A DNA stretch of 64,000 nucleotides from Paramarasmius palmivorus (Eukaryota; Basidiomycota; Agaricomycetes; Agaricales; Marasmiaceae). Numbering within the stretch: position 1 is the stretch's first letter; each line of letters starts with the position of its first letter. The stretch lies in contig JAYKXP010000003.1 of NCBI GenBank assembly GCA_037176845.1, forward strand, positions 744,001 to 808,000, in the 5' to 3' direction. Shown here one piece after another: positions 25,432-37,069 of this stretch. Position numbers and translations under genes: made by a program. The notes below the pieces were generated by a model that had not been told where the DNA came from, did no database searches, and saw only the letters and a list, made by a program, of their open reading frames with translations.

Positions 25432-27763
25432 TCAAGTCATGTACAGCATATCGAGCCCCTCTTCGCAGACCTTGGTGAGTATCGGAGAGTGTTTCTCTTT
25501 GTAGTGGCTGAGAAGTTCGGGTAATGGGAGACCAGCAAAGTTTCGAGGTGGTATGTCGAGGTCCCTTTCTATGACTCTGCGCGTACGATGTGAGTATAAA
25601 AGCGCTGGCCGTATCCCAAAATGACCACTTACAAGCAGAAAGGACAATACGAAGCGCCATCGAGACCATCCTCGAACATATGGGGTACAATCTCCTCTTC
25701 TTTGTATAAACCATCAGGTCCTCGCTGTAAGTCGGGCTGTACCTCTTCTTCCTCCTCCGCAGTATCAGATGCTACCGGAGATGAAGTAGCTGCCACTGGT
25801 GCCGCGGTGGCAGCTGGCGCAGCCGCGGACAAGGACCCATTCGTACTGCTTCCTGCCTCAGCATTCGAAGCGTCCATCCTGCCTTCTGCTTCCGTATTCG
25901 AGACACCCATATCTGCATGAGTCTCAGGTGCAATAGTAGCCTCATTGCCCGCTTGCTCTTCTGCACCACCATTAGTTTCTTCCAACCTCATTCGTTTCCT
26001 TCTATCATCTCCCAATCCATTGCCACTACCCTCACCAAAGTCCATGCTCGGCGAGGGACTTCGCTTCAATGAACTGCTAATCACAATCGACTGTTCCGGG
26101 CTCATCGATTTGTACGACCTCGGAGGCGTTGGTGGCGCATTAACTTCGACCTCGACTTCAGGTTTAGGTTCTTCCCTGAGAGTCTGATTACGCGACTCCT
26201 CAGCATCAGCGGGATTGCTCGGTATTTCACCTGCGACGCTGGATGTAGGTATGTGCTCGGTAGCAACCGGAACTATCGCTGCTGGTGATTGTTGTCGCGG
26301 CGGTTGTATGTTCAGCGGTGAAGAGTAAACCTGAGTCATAACGGGCTGTTCAGATGGTGACTGTGATAGAGAAACATATTGGGGTTGAGTATACATCTGC
26401 GAGGGTGAAATAGTTGTTTGCGGAGAGTGCCTCTGTGGTGGTAATGGTGGTTGTATCTGAGTGGAGGTCGAAGCAACTGGACTTTGTGCAAGGTACTGAG
26501 AGATGTATGCTGGCATTGCGGAACCTTGTGAAGGGGACTGAAATTGTTGATTTTCTGGAACGGTAGAGGAAGGTATGACGACTTGAAGAGGCCGTGGTTG
26601 CTGAACAAGTTGACTCGGATAAGGATTGATTGGCTGTTGGGAGGCGAGAACCTGGGCTGGAGATGGGACCGTAGACCTTGGTGTCGGGAGGTACGGCTGG
26701 GGTGGTTGGGACTGTGGCTGCGTTTGTATCTGAGGTGGACGAGGCTGGGGCAGACGAATGGGGACCACTCCAGGGACGGTGTGGCGTCGGCTAGTTTGCG
26801 AGATAGTGGGAGGTGCCATCATCGGCATAGCAGAAGCTTGTGGTACGACTTGCATGGGTAGCGGACCATTGGGAGGAAAGGCATGGTGTACCGGGGTCAC
26901 TGGCGAAGCAGTGTTCGAAGAAGGCCGCAATACCTACAAAGACTGTCTATCAGAATGGAACTCAGGAAGCAAAGGAAGCGAAGACGAACCGGATTGGCAG
27001 GAGCAGCTGGAGCATACAAAGAAACGATTAGTACACACGTCGGAAACTCAACCTTCAACACTCACCTGGACCTGGCATGCGGCCAGCATAGTTAACAGCG
27101 ATGCGTCCTGCACTCTCCAATGCCTTGACCTGGGCTAGCACGTTAATGTGCGCGTTCTTGTGAAAGTCAAGCTCTCCCCTCACACGGCGGACTTCTTCCC
27201 TCGCGCTGTGTAGCTCATTCGCCATAAAGTGATTCGCTTCCATAGCCTTTTGGTAGTCTATGGAGAGCATGTTGAAAGTCGCCTCGTTTCGGGAGCAAGT
27301 TATAACTTTCAATAGCTGTCCGTTCTCCTTCTTCAGCTCATCGTTTTGCTGCTTCAAGGCGTTGTTGTGTTTGGCCAGCTCCGTGTTATCCGACATGAGC
27401 TTGGAAATTTTATCATCCTTCTCTTTCAGCTGCCTGATCAGATCCGCCTGTGGATGTGCCTCGAGGACCCGCTTGTAGTCCGCCTCAAGTCGCTCCTGGT
27501 CTGTGAACAATCTTTGATTATCTACAAAGAGCGCGTTATTCTCTCCCTGCCATTTCATCGCCGTTGCATGCCATTCTGATAAATTTTGCTGGAGAGACAG
27601 TTTTTCGTTCTGGAGCTGGAGGATGATGGTCTGCGAATCGGCTGTCGTCGGCGAGTTACTGGAAGAGAGACGAAAGGAATGTCAGGCCAAAATGCACAGA
27701 AAAATCGAGGAAAAATATGGCTTTCCTGGGCACTTGAAACGGTGACGAGCCATTCGAGCTCAT
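25432..27763 (-). CDS. Coiled-coil, Pro/Gln-rich protein with C-terminal CxxC..H zinc-finger-like end
   Basis: I do not recognise a named family. The proposed start MSSNGSSP joins through a gtttca intron to NSPTTADSQTIILQLQNEKLSLQQNLSEWHATAMKWQGE. This opens a heptad-rich coiled coil of about 170 residues (LIRQLKEKDDKISKLMSDNTELAKHNNALKQQNDELKKENGQLLK). A 350-residue Pro/Gln/Ser-rich region follows, with acidic and Ala-rich runs and a basic DDRRKRMRLE patch, a possible nuclear signal. The last 60 residues are the only globular-looking part: ASYCPFCL, then LLSHYKEKHSPIL, a C-x2-C...H-x4-H arrangement that could bind zinc, ending LDMLYMT. The overall plan suggests a nuclear adaptor or chromatin-associated protein (inference). 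The start codon is the weakest point. Confidence 0.7.
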
Positions 27764-28315
27764 CGCCAGAGATGCAGAGATTGGCTGTCAAAGATTGAGT
27801 GCCTGTCTGACTCCGCGAGCCAATAGAAACGGGCCGTTTTGGGGAGAAAAAACTTCCTAAACAAGGAAAGCCTAGCGGCTGCTGAAAGTTCCTCTGCAAT
27901 AAGCTCTGGTCTCTTGCCATTGCAATTGACGATGAGAAGATATCGAGGGTCTAGAGAAGGAGGGTTTTCAGGGCGCCTTCCGCAGGTCAACTGTCATTGT
28001 GATGTCCATAATCGTTCCTCCCGTCACTCGACGCCCGCATCTGATGGATGATAGCATTTTAACATAGGATCTACGTGATATTGGTTAGTTCTGCTCGCCG
28101 TGGACATTGTCGGGACGTTGACAGTAAAAGCCATGGAGACAGGTGTTGGCAGGTCAATGGCAGCTGGCGCATTTCTGTGGCGCCCTGAAGATCTTGTGGG
28201 TTATGGAGAGCATGAACTAGCATTAACAGGAGATACAGATGCGAATATGATACATGGGCTAAGCGACAAATGGTTACAACCCGTATAACAAAGAGTACCT
28301 TTTTAAGAACTAGCA
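27764..28315. other. Intergenic region, no supported gene
   Basis: A 552-bp stretch between two minus-strand genes. Short open frames occur on both strands, but none starts with ATG in good context or shows a family feature. It probably holds the promoter of the coiled-coil gene and the 3' UTR of the next. Confidence 0.35.
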
Positions 28316-28810
28316 TTACTTAGCCTCTCCTTTGGCATAACTAGGCGGGCGGGGATATGGAGGCGGTGGGTCGTGGGTGAGCGTGCTAGCAGTGTTCTCC
28401 ATTCGAAGTTCCTCCGAACCCAAATCTGGGCTATTCTCGCCCTTGCGAGCTCCACTCCGCAAAGTGAGTACCAGATAACGAACCATGCAGAACAAGATTG
28501 CAATCACTACTATGCCACCGATAACAACGAATAACAAGAAGGGTACTAAATGCCCATCTTTGGCCGAAGATGTTTCCGTGTCATTGGAACTGCCTGACGA
28601 GGTGGTTGACCATGACGATTCGTCGGAAGAGCTTGACGAAATGTGGGAAGGATTGGACTCAATTGGTTCTATCGATGCTGCCAGACATCTGGTTATGAGA
28701 GCGAATCTGTCAGAAGTTTGTAGAACATTTGTAAGGCAATTGGAAACCGACCTAGCGATGGCGTAAAGCAGGCAGACAAACTTGAGTGGGTTAAGGATCA
28801 TGCCAGGCAT
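28316..28810 (-). CDS. Small single-pass membrane protein with PY motif
   Basis: A 164-residue protein without introns. The N-terminus MPGMILNPLKFVCLLYAIARS looks like a signal peptide. A Ser/Thr-rich extracytoplasmic stalk follows (SSSSSDESSWSTTSSGSSNDTETSS), then one membrane segment at about residues 87-110 (VPFLLFVVIGGIVVIAILFC), a charged cytosolic region, and a Pro-rich tail DPPPPYPRPPSYAKGEAK. PPPY is a classic PY motif bound by the WW domains of Rsp5/Nedd4 ubiquitin ligases. The layout resembles mucin-like surface or sensor proteins and ligase adaptors; specific function is unknown. The Ser/Thr-rich stalk is probably O-glycosylated (inference). Confidence 0.7.
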   Translation of the reverse strand: MPGMILNPLKFVCLLYAIARSVSNCLTNVLQTSDRFALITRCLAASIEPIESNPSHISSSSSDESSWSTTSSGSSNDTETSSAKDGHLVPFLLFVVIGGIVVIAILFCMVRYLVLTLRSGARKGENSPDLGSEELRMENTASTLTHDPPPPYPRPPSYAKGEAK

Positions 28811-29149
28811 TGTAGACGTTGCTTTTGCTGTGAATTTAGTGGAATAAAAAGACTCAATCTCAAGAGCATTCTTATCTTATATGCTTCAAGAAAAAAAGGA
28901 GCACTGAGACCTGTCTGGAGCTCTCCATCGTCCAAGCGTACGCGTAAGGTCAGAAAATCGGCCGAACACGGCGCGTGAGAACGTGGCGAAAATACGCTTT
29001 GCGGCAACTCGGGAATGTGACACCGGGTAATTGCTCAGTTTACATGTGAACTGGCTATGCGGGCGGAATACGTTTTCCCTTATAACTGACTGATCACTGG
29101 TCTCTTTGCAAGAATTTTCCCTTTGACGTCCACCGACGCTCCTCCGGTA
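28811..29149. promoter_or_regulatory. Divergent intergenic region, small membrane protein / RIB1
   Basis: A 339-bp spacer between divergent starts. TGACGTCC at 29124-29131 is a near match to the CRE/ATF site TGACGTCA, just upstream of RIB1. The open frame of RIB1 continues upstream of its ATG without an earlier ATG. Confidence 0.35.
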
Positions 29150-30643
29150 ATGCATCACTCCTCAGATTTACAGGCGGATGCCGCCCTCCTCGAGATGCTT
29201 ACAGCCCCTACTCCTCCTACTCGCAAATCTCTTCTTCCGAGAAGAGATGCTGCTTTGGATCCCTTGCTCATAGCCGCTGCCGCTGCTTCGGGTCCTCATA
29301 TCACTCGCAATCACTATGCCCACGATTTCTTTCCTGGAGTCATGCTCCCAGAGCACCAAAATTCCTGGGACTGGACCAAATTCAAAGGAGAGTCTTCGTC
29401 TTCAAAGGCTGAGCGCAAACGTCTGGCCTACGTGAGCCGACAAGCCCCGCGGAGACAACGATTGGGTCTTACAATACCGGAGGAAGGTAAAGAAAATGAT
29501 GCCCCAGCTGCATCAAGTCCCCTCAGCGCAGTGGATAACATCCAGCATATTCCACGGCCGTCCTCATCAGCAACACCCGAAGAAAAACCAGCTTCCAAGA
29601 CCACCAGCACTACTCAATCAGCCGAGCCATCACGGAACTCCAAGGCACCTCTAGAGGTCAAATGTATGGCACGCACTCGCATACCGACCCCGCATGGTAC
29701 AGTATTCCTCCATCTGTACCACAACAACCGTGACAACAAGGAACATTTGGCCATCGTTGTCGATCCCGCACAATACAATGATACCTCACCACTACCCAAT
29801 GCACCTCCTCACATCCGCTCTCAATCATTAGATGCAGTTTGGAGCGAGGACGAGACCGAAATGGATCGTATAACTCGCGGTGCTTATGTTGGCAAACTGT
29901 CATCTACATCACAAAATCCCTCTTCATCACTCACTCCCGCCACCCACAATTCATATCCTGGTTTCAGCAACGACATTCCTCCTCCACTTATTCGAATTCA
30001 CTCCGAATGCTTCACCGGCGAGACTGTAGGCAGTATGCGTTGCGACTGCGGTGAGCAACTGGACGAAGCCATCAGACTTATATCAGAACCCCTTATGATC
30101 CCATCTTCATCACCCGATATTCCGCGGAAGACCATCCCAGGGCGTGGCGCCGTCATATATCTGCGGCAAGAAGGTCGTGGGATTGGTCTGCTGTCCAAAA
30201 TCCGCGCCTACAATTTACAAGACTTGGGTCATGACACCGTAACCGCGAATCTCATGCTTGGTCACAAGGCAGATGAACGTGGGTATGAAATCGCTGGTGC
30301 CATCCTCAGGGATCTGGGACTTGGTTCGGAGGGCAGTGAAGGTGTGAGAGTGTTGACGAATAATCCCGATAAAGTCGCTGCGTTGGAGAAGGAGGGAGTC
30401 AGTGTCATTGAACGGGTACCTATGATACCGCGAAGCTGGAAGTCGCGGAATCCGCATCTGGTTGCCCCGGCCGATCATAGCCACGCTAGTGAGACTAAAG
30501 GAGACCGTGAGGAACGGAAAGCGGGAGCTACGCTCATTGGGGGAAATGCGGTGTATGGAGAGGACCTGGACAAGTACCTTCGGACAAAGGTTTTGAGGAT
30601 GGGACATATGTTACCGCTGTGGCTAGAAGACCCCGAGGCATGA
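29150..30643 (+). CDS. RIB1: GTP cyclohydrolase II
   Basis: The first enzyme of riboflavin synthesis; it converts GTP to 2,5-diamino-6-ribosylamino-4(3H)-pyrimidinone 5'-phosphate, formate and pyrophosphate. One uninterrupted exon, unusual among its neighbours. The zinc site is complete: HSECFTGETVGSMRCDCGEQL has the three Cys. Further signatures are YLRQEGRGIGLLSKIRAYNLQD, DTVTANLMLGHKADERGYEIAGAILRDLG, VRVLTNNPDKVAAL and GVSVIERVPMIP. The first 190 residues or so are Ser/Ala/Pro-rich with low conservation expected, as in other fungal Rib1 proteins, before MARTRIPTPHGTVFLHLYHNN. The start at 29150 (MHHSSDLQADAALLEML) is the first in-frame ATG. 497 or so residues. Confidence 0.95.
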   Translation: MHHSSDLQADAALLEMLTAPTPPTRKSLLPRRDAALDPLLIAAAAASGPHITRNHYAHDFFPGVMLPEHQNSWDWTKFKGESSSSKAERKRLAYVSRQAPRRQRLGLTIPEEGKENDAPAASSPLSAVDNIQHIPRPSSSATPEEKPASKTTSTTQSAEPSRNSKAPLEVKCMARTRIPTPHGTVFLHLYHNNRDNKEHLAIVVDPAQYNDTSPLPNAPPHIRSQSLDAVWSEDETEMDRITRGAYVGKLSSTSQNPSSSLTPATHNSYPGFSNDIPPPLIRIHSECFTGETVGSMRCDCGEQLDEAIRLISEPLMIPSSSPDIPRKTIPGRGAVIYLRQEGRGIGLLSKIRAYNLQDLGHDTVTANLMLGHKADERGYEIAGAILRDLGLGSEGSEGVRVLTNNPDKVAALEKEGVSVIERVPMIPRSWKSRNPHLVAPADHSHASETKGDREERKAGATLIGGNAVYGEDLDKYLRTKVLRMGHMLPLWLEDPEA

Positions 30644-31042
30644 AGGAGGTCTGAGAACTGTTATTTTTATCATTACCGTGATGTATATCATTTTCGGGCA
30701 TCGTGTAATACTTACAACTTCGGAATAATTTTAGAGGATTCTGTACTGGACGTTGACCTGGTTCTACCGCCATGCTGCGTGTCTTTGGTCTCTTGCGGCT
30801 TGCTGGGACGTTTTGCGTTACATTCCTGTTACGTTCCTCGACGGGGGCCCCGGTGAGACGGAAAGCGAGACCGAAGGCCCATTCCGGCTAGCTCGGCGCT
30901 AAGTTTATAACGGCCTGAATTTGCCACTCCAGGGTCAAACATCGCTCTTTGTCCACGCCCTGTCACTTCAAAACGCTGCAGACTTGTGTCAGCGTCCCAT
31001 TCCGCTCCTTAACTCCATCCCTCAACCTTCTAACTCTTCAAG
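30644..31042. other. Intergenic region, RIB1 to GH17 glucanase
   Basis: A 399-bp spacer in tandem orientation. No gene is seen. A pyrimidine-rich leader (about 30935-31040, ctttgtccacgccctgtcac and following) precedes the ATG at 31043. Confidence 0.35.
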
Positions 31043-32883
31043 ATGGCTTATGATTCAGAGAATAATGGTTCTTCTGGCTCAGGCCGTCGAAAATGGGCAG
31101 TACGTCGTTCAAGTGCTTGTTACACGTCGTTATTTGACTTGGACATCTCTCCCAGATCATTGGTTCAATAGTTGGTCTGCTCGCCATCATTGGTATCGCT
31201 GTTGGTGTAGGCGTCGGTGTCACTCAAAGCAACAAGAACAAGAACAACAGCGCATCTTCAACAACAGGAGCCGCTGGGTCGGCTTCGAATCCTGGCGGAC
31301 CTGTACAATCCGATCCAAATGACCCCAGTACCTTTCAGAAAGACCCAAACCTACACAAGGCCTTCTATGGTATCGCATACACTCCCGAAGGATCTCAGCT
31401 TCCGAATTGTGGTAATACTCTCGAGAATGTCATCAAGGACGTCCAGGTACGGTTTGCGCGATCGCGTCCGACTTGTTCGCTTTACTAAAATTCTATCTCC
31501 TATACTTAGCTCATGTCCCAAATCACTACTCGGGTTCGTTTGTATGGTGCTGATTGCAACCAGTCTGCCCTGGTGGTGAGTCTGCCAATGCCCATGCTTT
31601 CACTTACGAGATCGCTCACACCCTCTTACAGCTTGAGGCGATCAAGCAAACCAAGACCGACATCGAAGTCTACCTTGGAAACTACGCAGTTCCAGACGAT
31701 AATGGAGCAGCCTATACCCGACAAGTATGTCTGAATCCGTTGTACATTTCCCAAGTGACTGCCTGACGTTCATAAATATAGAGGGATACCATCAAGCAAG
31801 CTATTTTAGACTACGGAACGGATCACATTGCGGGAATTACTGTCGGCAATGAGTTCATGCTAAAGTGCGCCTCGTTTTAGTCATTTCTGGAAGCTAGGTC
31901 TAACGCAGCGGATAGCTACCTCAACGCTAATGGTGCCACCGACCCCAATAGCGCCGTCGGGAACACAGGTAACTTACCTAGCATACAGTCTGTGTTCGTT
32001 ACCTCTAAACTCGATTCTAGGTGCCCAGATTTTGATTGCCAACATCGATGACACCAGAAAAATGCTCGCCGATATGAACCTGCCCAAGACAATCCCTGTT
32101 GGTAACTCGGACGCGGGCGCATACTTCAATAACAAGGTTCTGGAAGCCTCCGATTACGGCGTAAGCTCAGGCTCTTAGTCGTATCGGTACCTGGTCGCTT
32201 ATTTTGGAATGTTCTTAGATGGCCAACGTCCACCCGTGGTTCGCTAACACCACCATTCAAGACGCCGCTGGCTGGACCAATCAATTCTTCCAAGAAACTA
32301 ACGTGCAGCCAGCATCTCTGCTCTCCAACAAGGTTGGCATACACTTTCATAATCTGATGCAGCTAACTGACTAGTGAACGAAGCCGAAAATGTACATTGC
32401 TGAGACTGGTTGGCCAACAGTAAGTGGTTGCTTCTCGTGAATGAACTGGTCGTGACTTGTTTGACTTTCGCAGAAATCATCTGATGCAGCAAGCGCCAGC
32501 AATGGTGCATTAGCGGCAGCTTCCGTTGCAAACCTACAAATTTTCTTGGATACCTTCGTTTGCCAGGCAAACCAGAATGGAACTGGCTACTTCTACTTCG
32601 AGGTATGTGTGGATTATCATCTATGTAGAATGTCATATTTCTGACTTGACGCATTCTCCTAGTTCTTCGATGAAGAGTGGAAGGTGTGTTTGGCTGCTAA
32701 GCTCGAACGCGGAATGATTCTCTAACCACATCTGACAGGACAAACAATTCGGTGGTGTCGAAGGCTGGTGGGGTCTCTTTAATGCCGAGTAAGTGGAAGG
32801 CTTGAGAATTCCGACAGCAACTGACATTCCACAACAGCCGTAGCCTCAAAAATGTCAAGATTCCAGACTGCACAGCTCCATGA
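31043..32883 (+). CDS. GH17 glucan endo-1,3-beta-glucosidase, membrane-anchored
   Basis: A cell-wall beta-1,3-glucan-modifying enzyme. A short cytosolic tail (MAYDSENNGSSGSGRRKWA) leads, after an intron, into a membrane segment (GSIVGLLAIIGIAVGVGVGV), giving a type II protein. A Ser/Asn-rich linker precedes the GH17 domain: KAFYGIAYTPEGSQLPNCG, ITTRVRLYGADCNQ, IEVYLGNYAVP, AGITVGNEFML (Glu = predicted acid/base), PVGNSDAG, VHPWFANT, YIAETGWPT (Glu = predicted nucleophile), YFYFEFFDEEWK and EGWWGLFNADRSLKNVKIPDC. The exon pieces are separated by about ten short introns. Both catalytic Glu residues are present. It ends NVKIPDCTAP. About 450 residues, normal for the fungal membrane-anchored subgroup. 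Confidence 0.9.
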
Positions 32884-33252
32884 ACGCGTCTAGCTTGATC
32901 AAATCATTTGTTTTGTGCGCAATCTTGCTTTGTATTCACGATGTGACATGCCAGTCGGACTTGTTAGTAGGGTAGTTTGGGACTCTCACTGGACTCTTTT
33001 CTTAATATCACAATACTATACCTAACGGACTATTATTGCTAGCCTATGTAGTTCGTGGAATACTGGAACCTGGAAGCAACTTGAAGGCTTTGGAGATACA
33101 TTTTTCTGAGAGTGTGAGCGTTACGTAAATCCCTACCGTTTTCACCCAAGCCTTTTCTGTCTGGCGTGACTGGCAAACAGCAAACCCGACTCTTCTCCGC
33201 CAACACCCTTGACGTCGCCAGGAGGTCTACGCGGTATACCTTCAAGTGCTCC
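32884..33252. other. Intergenic region, GH17 to VPS17
   Basis: A 369-bp tandem spacer; no gene or notable motif recognised. Confidence 0.35.
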
Positions 33253-35600
33253 ATGTTCGATCCCTTAAGCTCAAACAATTCAACGTGGGGTGGTAGCGAC
33301 GAAACGCCCCCATGGCCAACTACACCTCATACACCTAACTCTCCTATTGCTAACCTTCATCGTGCTTCGTCACCAGTACCTCCGACACCAGACAAGGGCC
33401 CTGCCCCAGGACTGTATGGCAAAGAGCCACAGATTTACGGACAGCCAGAGGCAGGACTCATTTCTCCAAGGGAGACGGTCGCTTCGAATGGAGCCAACTT
33501 TGAGAAACCAGAACCATATCTCAGGGTGAAGGTTACGGGGCTTGATAGGAATAGAAGGGATATCTTGGTGAAGCTGGATGCTCAGGTGCGCTTTACTTTA
33601 CCCAGACCACGGATTGGGATTCTAACCTATGATTGCACAGACCAACTTGTCCAATTTTACCGGCACAACATACAGGAACGTATCACGCTCTTACCTCGAA
33701 TTTCAGCAATTCTACGAATCAATAGTTCACAGTAATCCGCAAACTATTGTGCCTGCGTTGCCTCTTGCGCAGACGTCTGCGCCAACAGACGAAGAGGATG
33801 ATCGTTTAGTCAAGATTATGCTGCAGAGGTGGCTCACGCGCGTGTGCGAGGACCCCATTTTGCTTCATGACGAGGACCTGCGGTCCTTCATTGAGAGTGA
33901 CTTTGGGTACCAACCGACACCTCGTCCTCGTCGTAAGGCATCTTCCGGATTCTCATTGATACGTCGAAATGTCCCCGACGAGGATGAAGCGCTTCAAAGA
34001 GCAAGGTTCGAGTTGACCAAGCTGGAGGGTCTATTCTTTGACACCGCTAAAGCTGTGGACAAGCTAGCGATTTCAAGAAAGAGTACGATCATTCGGTTTC
34101 TAATAATAACGATGGTTGACTATTTTTACAGCTCTCGCTGCCGCCCATTCTGAGATGGGGAACAAACTTGTCAATGTCGCTACGACCGAAGCTCATGCTC
34201 CGCTTGGAAATGCCTTCCGAAAGCTAGGAAGAACGTGGCACAGCCTAGCAGACCTGGATCAAGCGCAAGCGATTAGTGAATGCGTCATTTTGGGTGACTC
34301 TTTGGGGTACCAAGGAATGAACGCTCGTTCTGCCAAAGAGACTTTGCAGATGCGGACCGGAGTGCTCGAAGAATATCAGGCCGCCGTGAAGACGACGATA
34401 TCTAAGCGAAGGCAGATCGAACGGCTGAAGGCTAGTTCCAACATTCGACCAGACAGAGTGGATGATGCGCTGGAAGAGATCGAGGAGGTACGGTGATACG
34501 ACATGATTCGAATCACGACTCATACTGAAAATATCATTCAGGCAAACAAATACGAACAAGTCTTGGCTCGACGAGCAGAAGGTATTTCCCAAAATCTACA
34601 CAGAGCCCTCGAAGTACACAATCGATACGCAAACGACGACATCACAACAGCATTGATTGAGCACGCTCGGTCGTCGATCATGTACGAGCGACAGCTACTA
34701 CGCGAACTCGAAGCTCTCAGAGTGGATGTCAACAATGCTGACAAGAAGGTGGAACCTGCAACGATCAAAGCACCCAGACCCACAGTCGTCCCCCCGTTGG
34801 AGGATTACTCAAGGCCGCCACTGCCTCAGCCTCATTCAGCAGTGGATGCCCCTCGTTCGAATGGGTTCCACTCATATCAAACTCCTCCCAGAACTCACAC
34901 ACCCCAAAACTATTCACAACACCAGCCACCTCCTCTCCAGCCCCCGGCGCATTCACAATCTTACACTCAACCCCCTCATACAGCCCCTCTTCTTGGCCCT
35001 GGTGGAGGGCCTCCTCAGCCTTACAGCCAAGATCCACTTTCTTCGAGCACAAACTCGAAGGATCCTTTATCACCGACACCGTCTTCGCAGTTTAGAAGCC
35101 CTCAGGTTATCGCTGCTCCTTCAGCGATTCAGTCATTCGCGTCTCGCCAAGGTTTCTCTACACCACCACCTGCACCGTCATCTCCCAGACAGCCTCTACC
35201 ACCGCAATCACCTGGTGCTGGGCCCTCGTCACCTAGTCCACGGACACCCGTCGAAGATGGCCCGCCCCTCGGCGGTCGGTTTGTCGATGGCACTAAGTCG
35301 ATGTTCGTGAAGTCGACATCATCACCTCTAGGACCATCTGCTCCGCCTTCATCTTCATCACAATTCGCCACACCCCGGATCTCTGGGGATCCGCTCACCG
35401 GTAGTGTACCCACCATGCTAGTTCGATCTTCAAGCTCGATGGGCAATCTCTCCCAGAACGGTGCCCCAGTGCTTCAGAATGACCTCGATCCCCTGGGCAT
35501 GACAAAGCCAAACTACATGACCCAGTCAGTACGGGTTACACCGCAGCGACCCAGGTTAGATGCTAGGGAAGCTGCCAGTAAACTGGCCAACATGTTTTGA
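33253..35600 (+). CDS. VPS17: Retromer SNX-BAR subunit Vps17
   Basis: Vps17 pairs with Vps5 to form the membrane-bending half of retromer, which recycles cargo from endosomes to the Golgi. The Ser/Pro-rich start MFDPLSSNNSTWGG is followed by the PX domain (EPYLRVKVTGLDRNRRDILVKLDAQTNL, TTYRNVSRSYLEFQQFYESIVHSNPQTIVPALPL, EEDDRLVKIMLQRWLTRVCEDP). The BAR domain comes next (DEALQRARFELTKLEGLFFDTAKAVDKL, SEMGNKLVNVATTE, AFRKLGRTWHSLADLDQAQAISECVILGDSLGYQGMNARSAKETL, ERQLLRELEALRVDV). The tail after the BAR domain is about 280 residues of Pro/Gln/Ser-rich sequence, longer than in yeast Vps17, ending EAASKLANMF. Introns at about 33586, 34083 and 34489 keep phase. Confidence 0.9.
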
Positions 35601-35757
35601 CGAAGCGAGTTCCTTTGTATTTTATGCACCTCACGGATTCCTAGGCAGAATTCGATAAGTTTCTCTGTACTTACGCATGTTCATGATCAAGTGCATCCTT
35701 TAGCGAAAGCAACAGTATCCATTTTAACAACGCTAAAATACCTGAGTAACTGCCCTT

Positions 35758-37069
35758 CTACCAATTGGATAAAGAAAGCGGTACGCTCTCCATTTCTTGT
35801 TCGTATTCCACTTCCACTCTGGGCCCTTCTGAAAGAAGAATGAGAAATGTCCAGCAAAATAAAGGAATAAGCCGTACTCTTCTGCTTTTTGTCTGGACGC
35901 TTCTTCGGAGGCTTCGGCTGATTTGACGAAGGTGCTTTCCGTTTGCCCAACGATGTTTTGCTAGGCTTGACATTTTCTCTCGATTCGCTTTCGGAATCCT
36001 CGTCCTCAGAGTCTTCAGCATCTTCCCCTTCGTCGAAGTCGTCATCCTGAGTGCTTGTTAGGACAAATTGATCAATCGAAATCAAGAAGGCGTACCCCAG
36101 CATCCTCCAAATCACTCAAACCATCTTCTGACTCTTCGTCACCGCTAATATCGCTAACAAACTCGCGTGTGCCCCACTCCTCGTCCAATTCCTCGAGCTC
36201 ATTTTCATCCTCCTCATCCGTTTCATCGTCTACCATATCGAGCTCCTCGTCTTCCAAGTTTTTGTTCTTTTCGCCCTTCTCGCGATCAAGAATAGCCTGC
36301 CAGACTGTCTCGTTGACATTCAGAGGCGCGTCTCCATATGCCTTGGTCTTGAGCCGTTCAATAAGTTCCTTCTCTATTGACTTCTCGATGTGCGCAGCAG
36401 ATAGGGCCTTTCGTTCACGAGTAGCCTCCCGCCTATCAAGTTTTTTCTTCACTCCCACTAACTTTGGTCTATAAACGCGATTCAGTAGTCAACACAGAGC
36501 AACTCGGAGATAATCTCACTGTTGTCTGAGCTGCAGACGGCGCATTTTGATGAGGTACTGGGTGATTTTGGTTACACGCTGCTTGCATTTGTGTATTGAG
36601 AAATTTGGCCAATGAATGAGTTCTTGGTCGATCTGATGGTAAGAGGATTAAGTTGAGGTTCATTCATCCCAAGATGAGCCAGTTACCTGTTCAAGAGCCT
36701 TCGAATAATTGCTAGACAGTTTTATCTTCTCCCACATGTGGGCAGGTGAATGTGCTCGCTCGATGGTTTTAACATAGAGATATAGCACACCTGTAGACAT
36801 CCTTAGTGAAGGTCTATAGCTCTAGACAATCTTACAAACCTTCCTTCTCCCTCACAGTAGCATATCTTGAATTTGCCAGTGGACAGGACTGTCGATTACA
36901 CAGGCCTGTAACGTTGTATTCATTCCGGCAGAAATTTTGTGTGGTAGTTCTGTGTGGATTCAAGTCAGCTTCATTTTCCGAGAACCAAAGGACAGAACCA
37001 TATTTACTTCACTTTGTAGGAGCAAAATTGCTGATTTATGACTGACCAGATAACGTCGTCGGATTGCAT
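35758..37069 (-). CDS. MAK16: Ribosome biogenesis protein MAK16
   Basis: Mak16 acts in early 60S ribosomal-subunit assembly in the nucleolus. The start [21 protein letters not shown] joins to [37 protein letters not shown], carrying the four conserved Cys of the family, then [61 protein letters not shown], and [23 protein letters not shown]. The acidic C-terminal half ([21 protein letters not shown]) and Lys-rich patches are typical. Six or so short introns; the last (gtacgg donor near 35880) joins KKQK to [14 protein letters not shown]. It ends SLSNW. Divergent from PEX14 with only 99 bp between start codons. Confidence 0.94.

Noticed and set aside
36055..36474. Ser-rich plus-strand frame of 139 codons
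   Set aside because: Antisense shadow of the acidic MAK16 C-terminal half.
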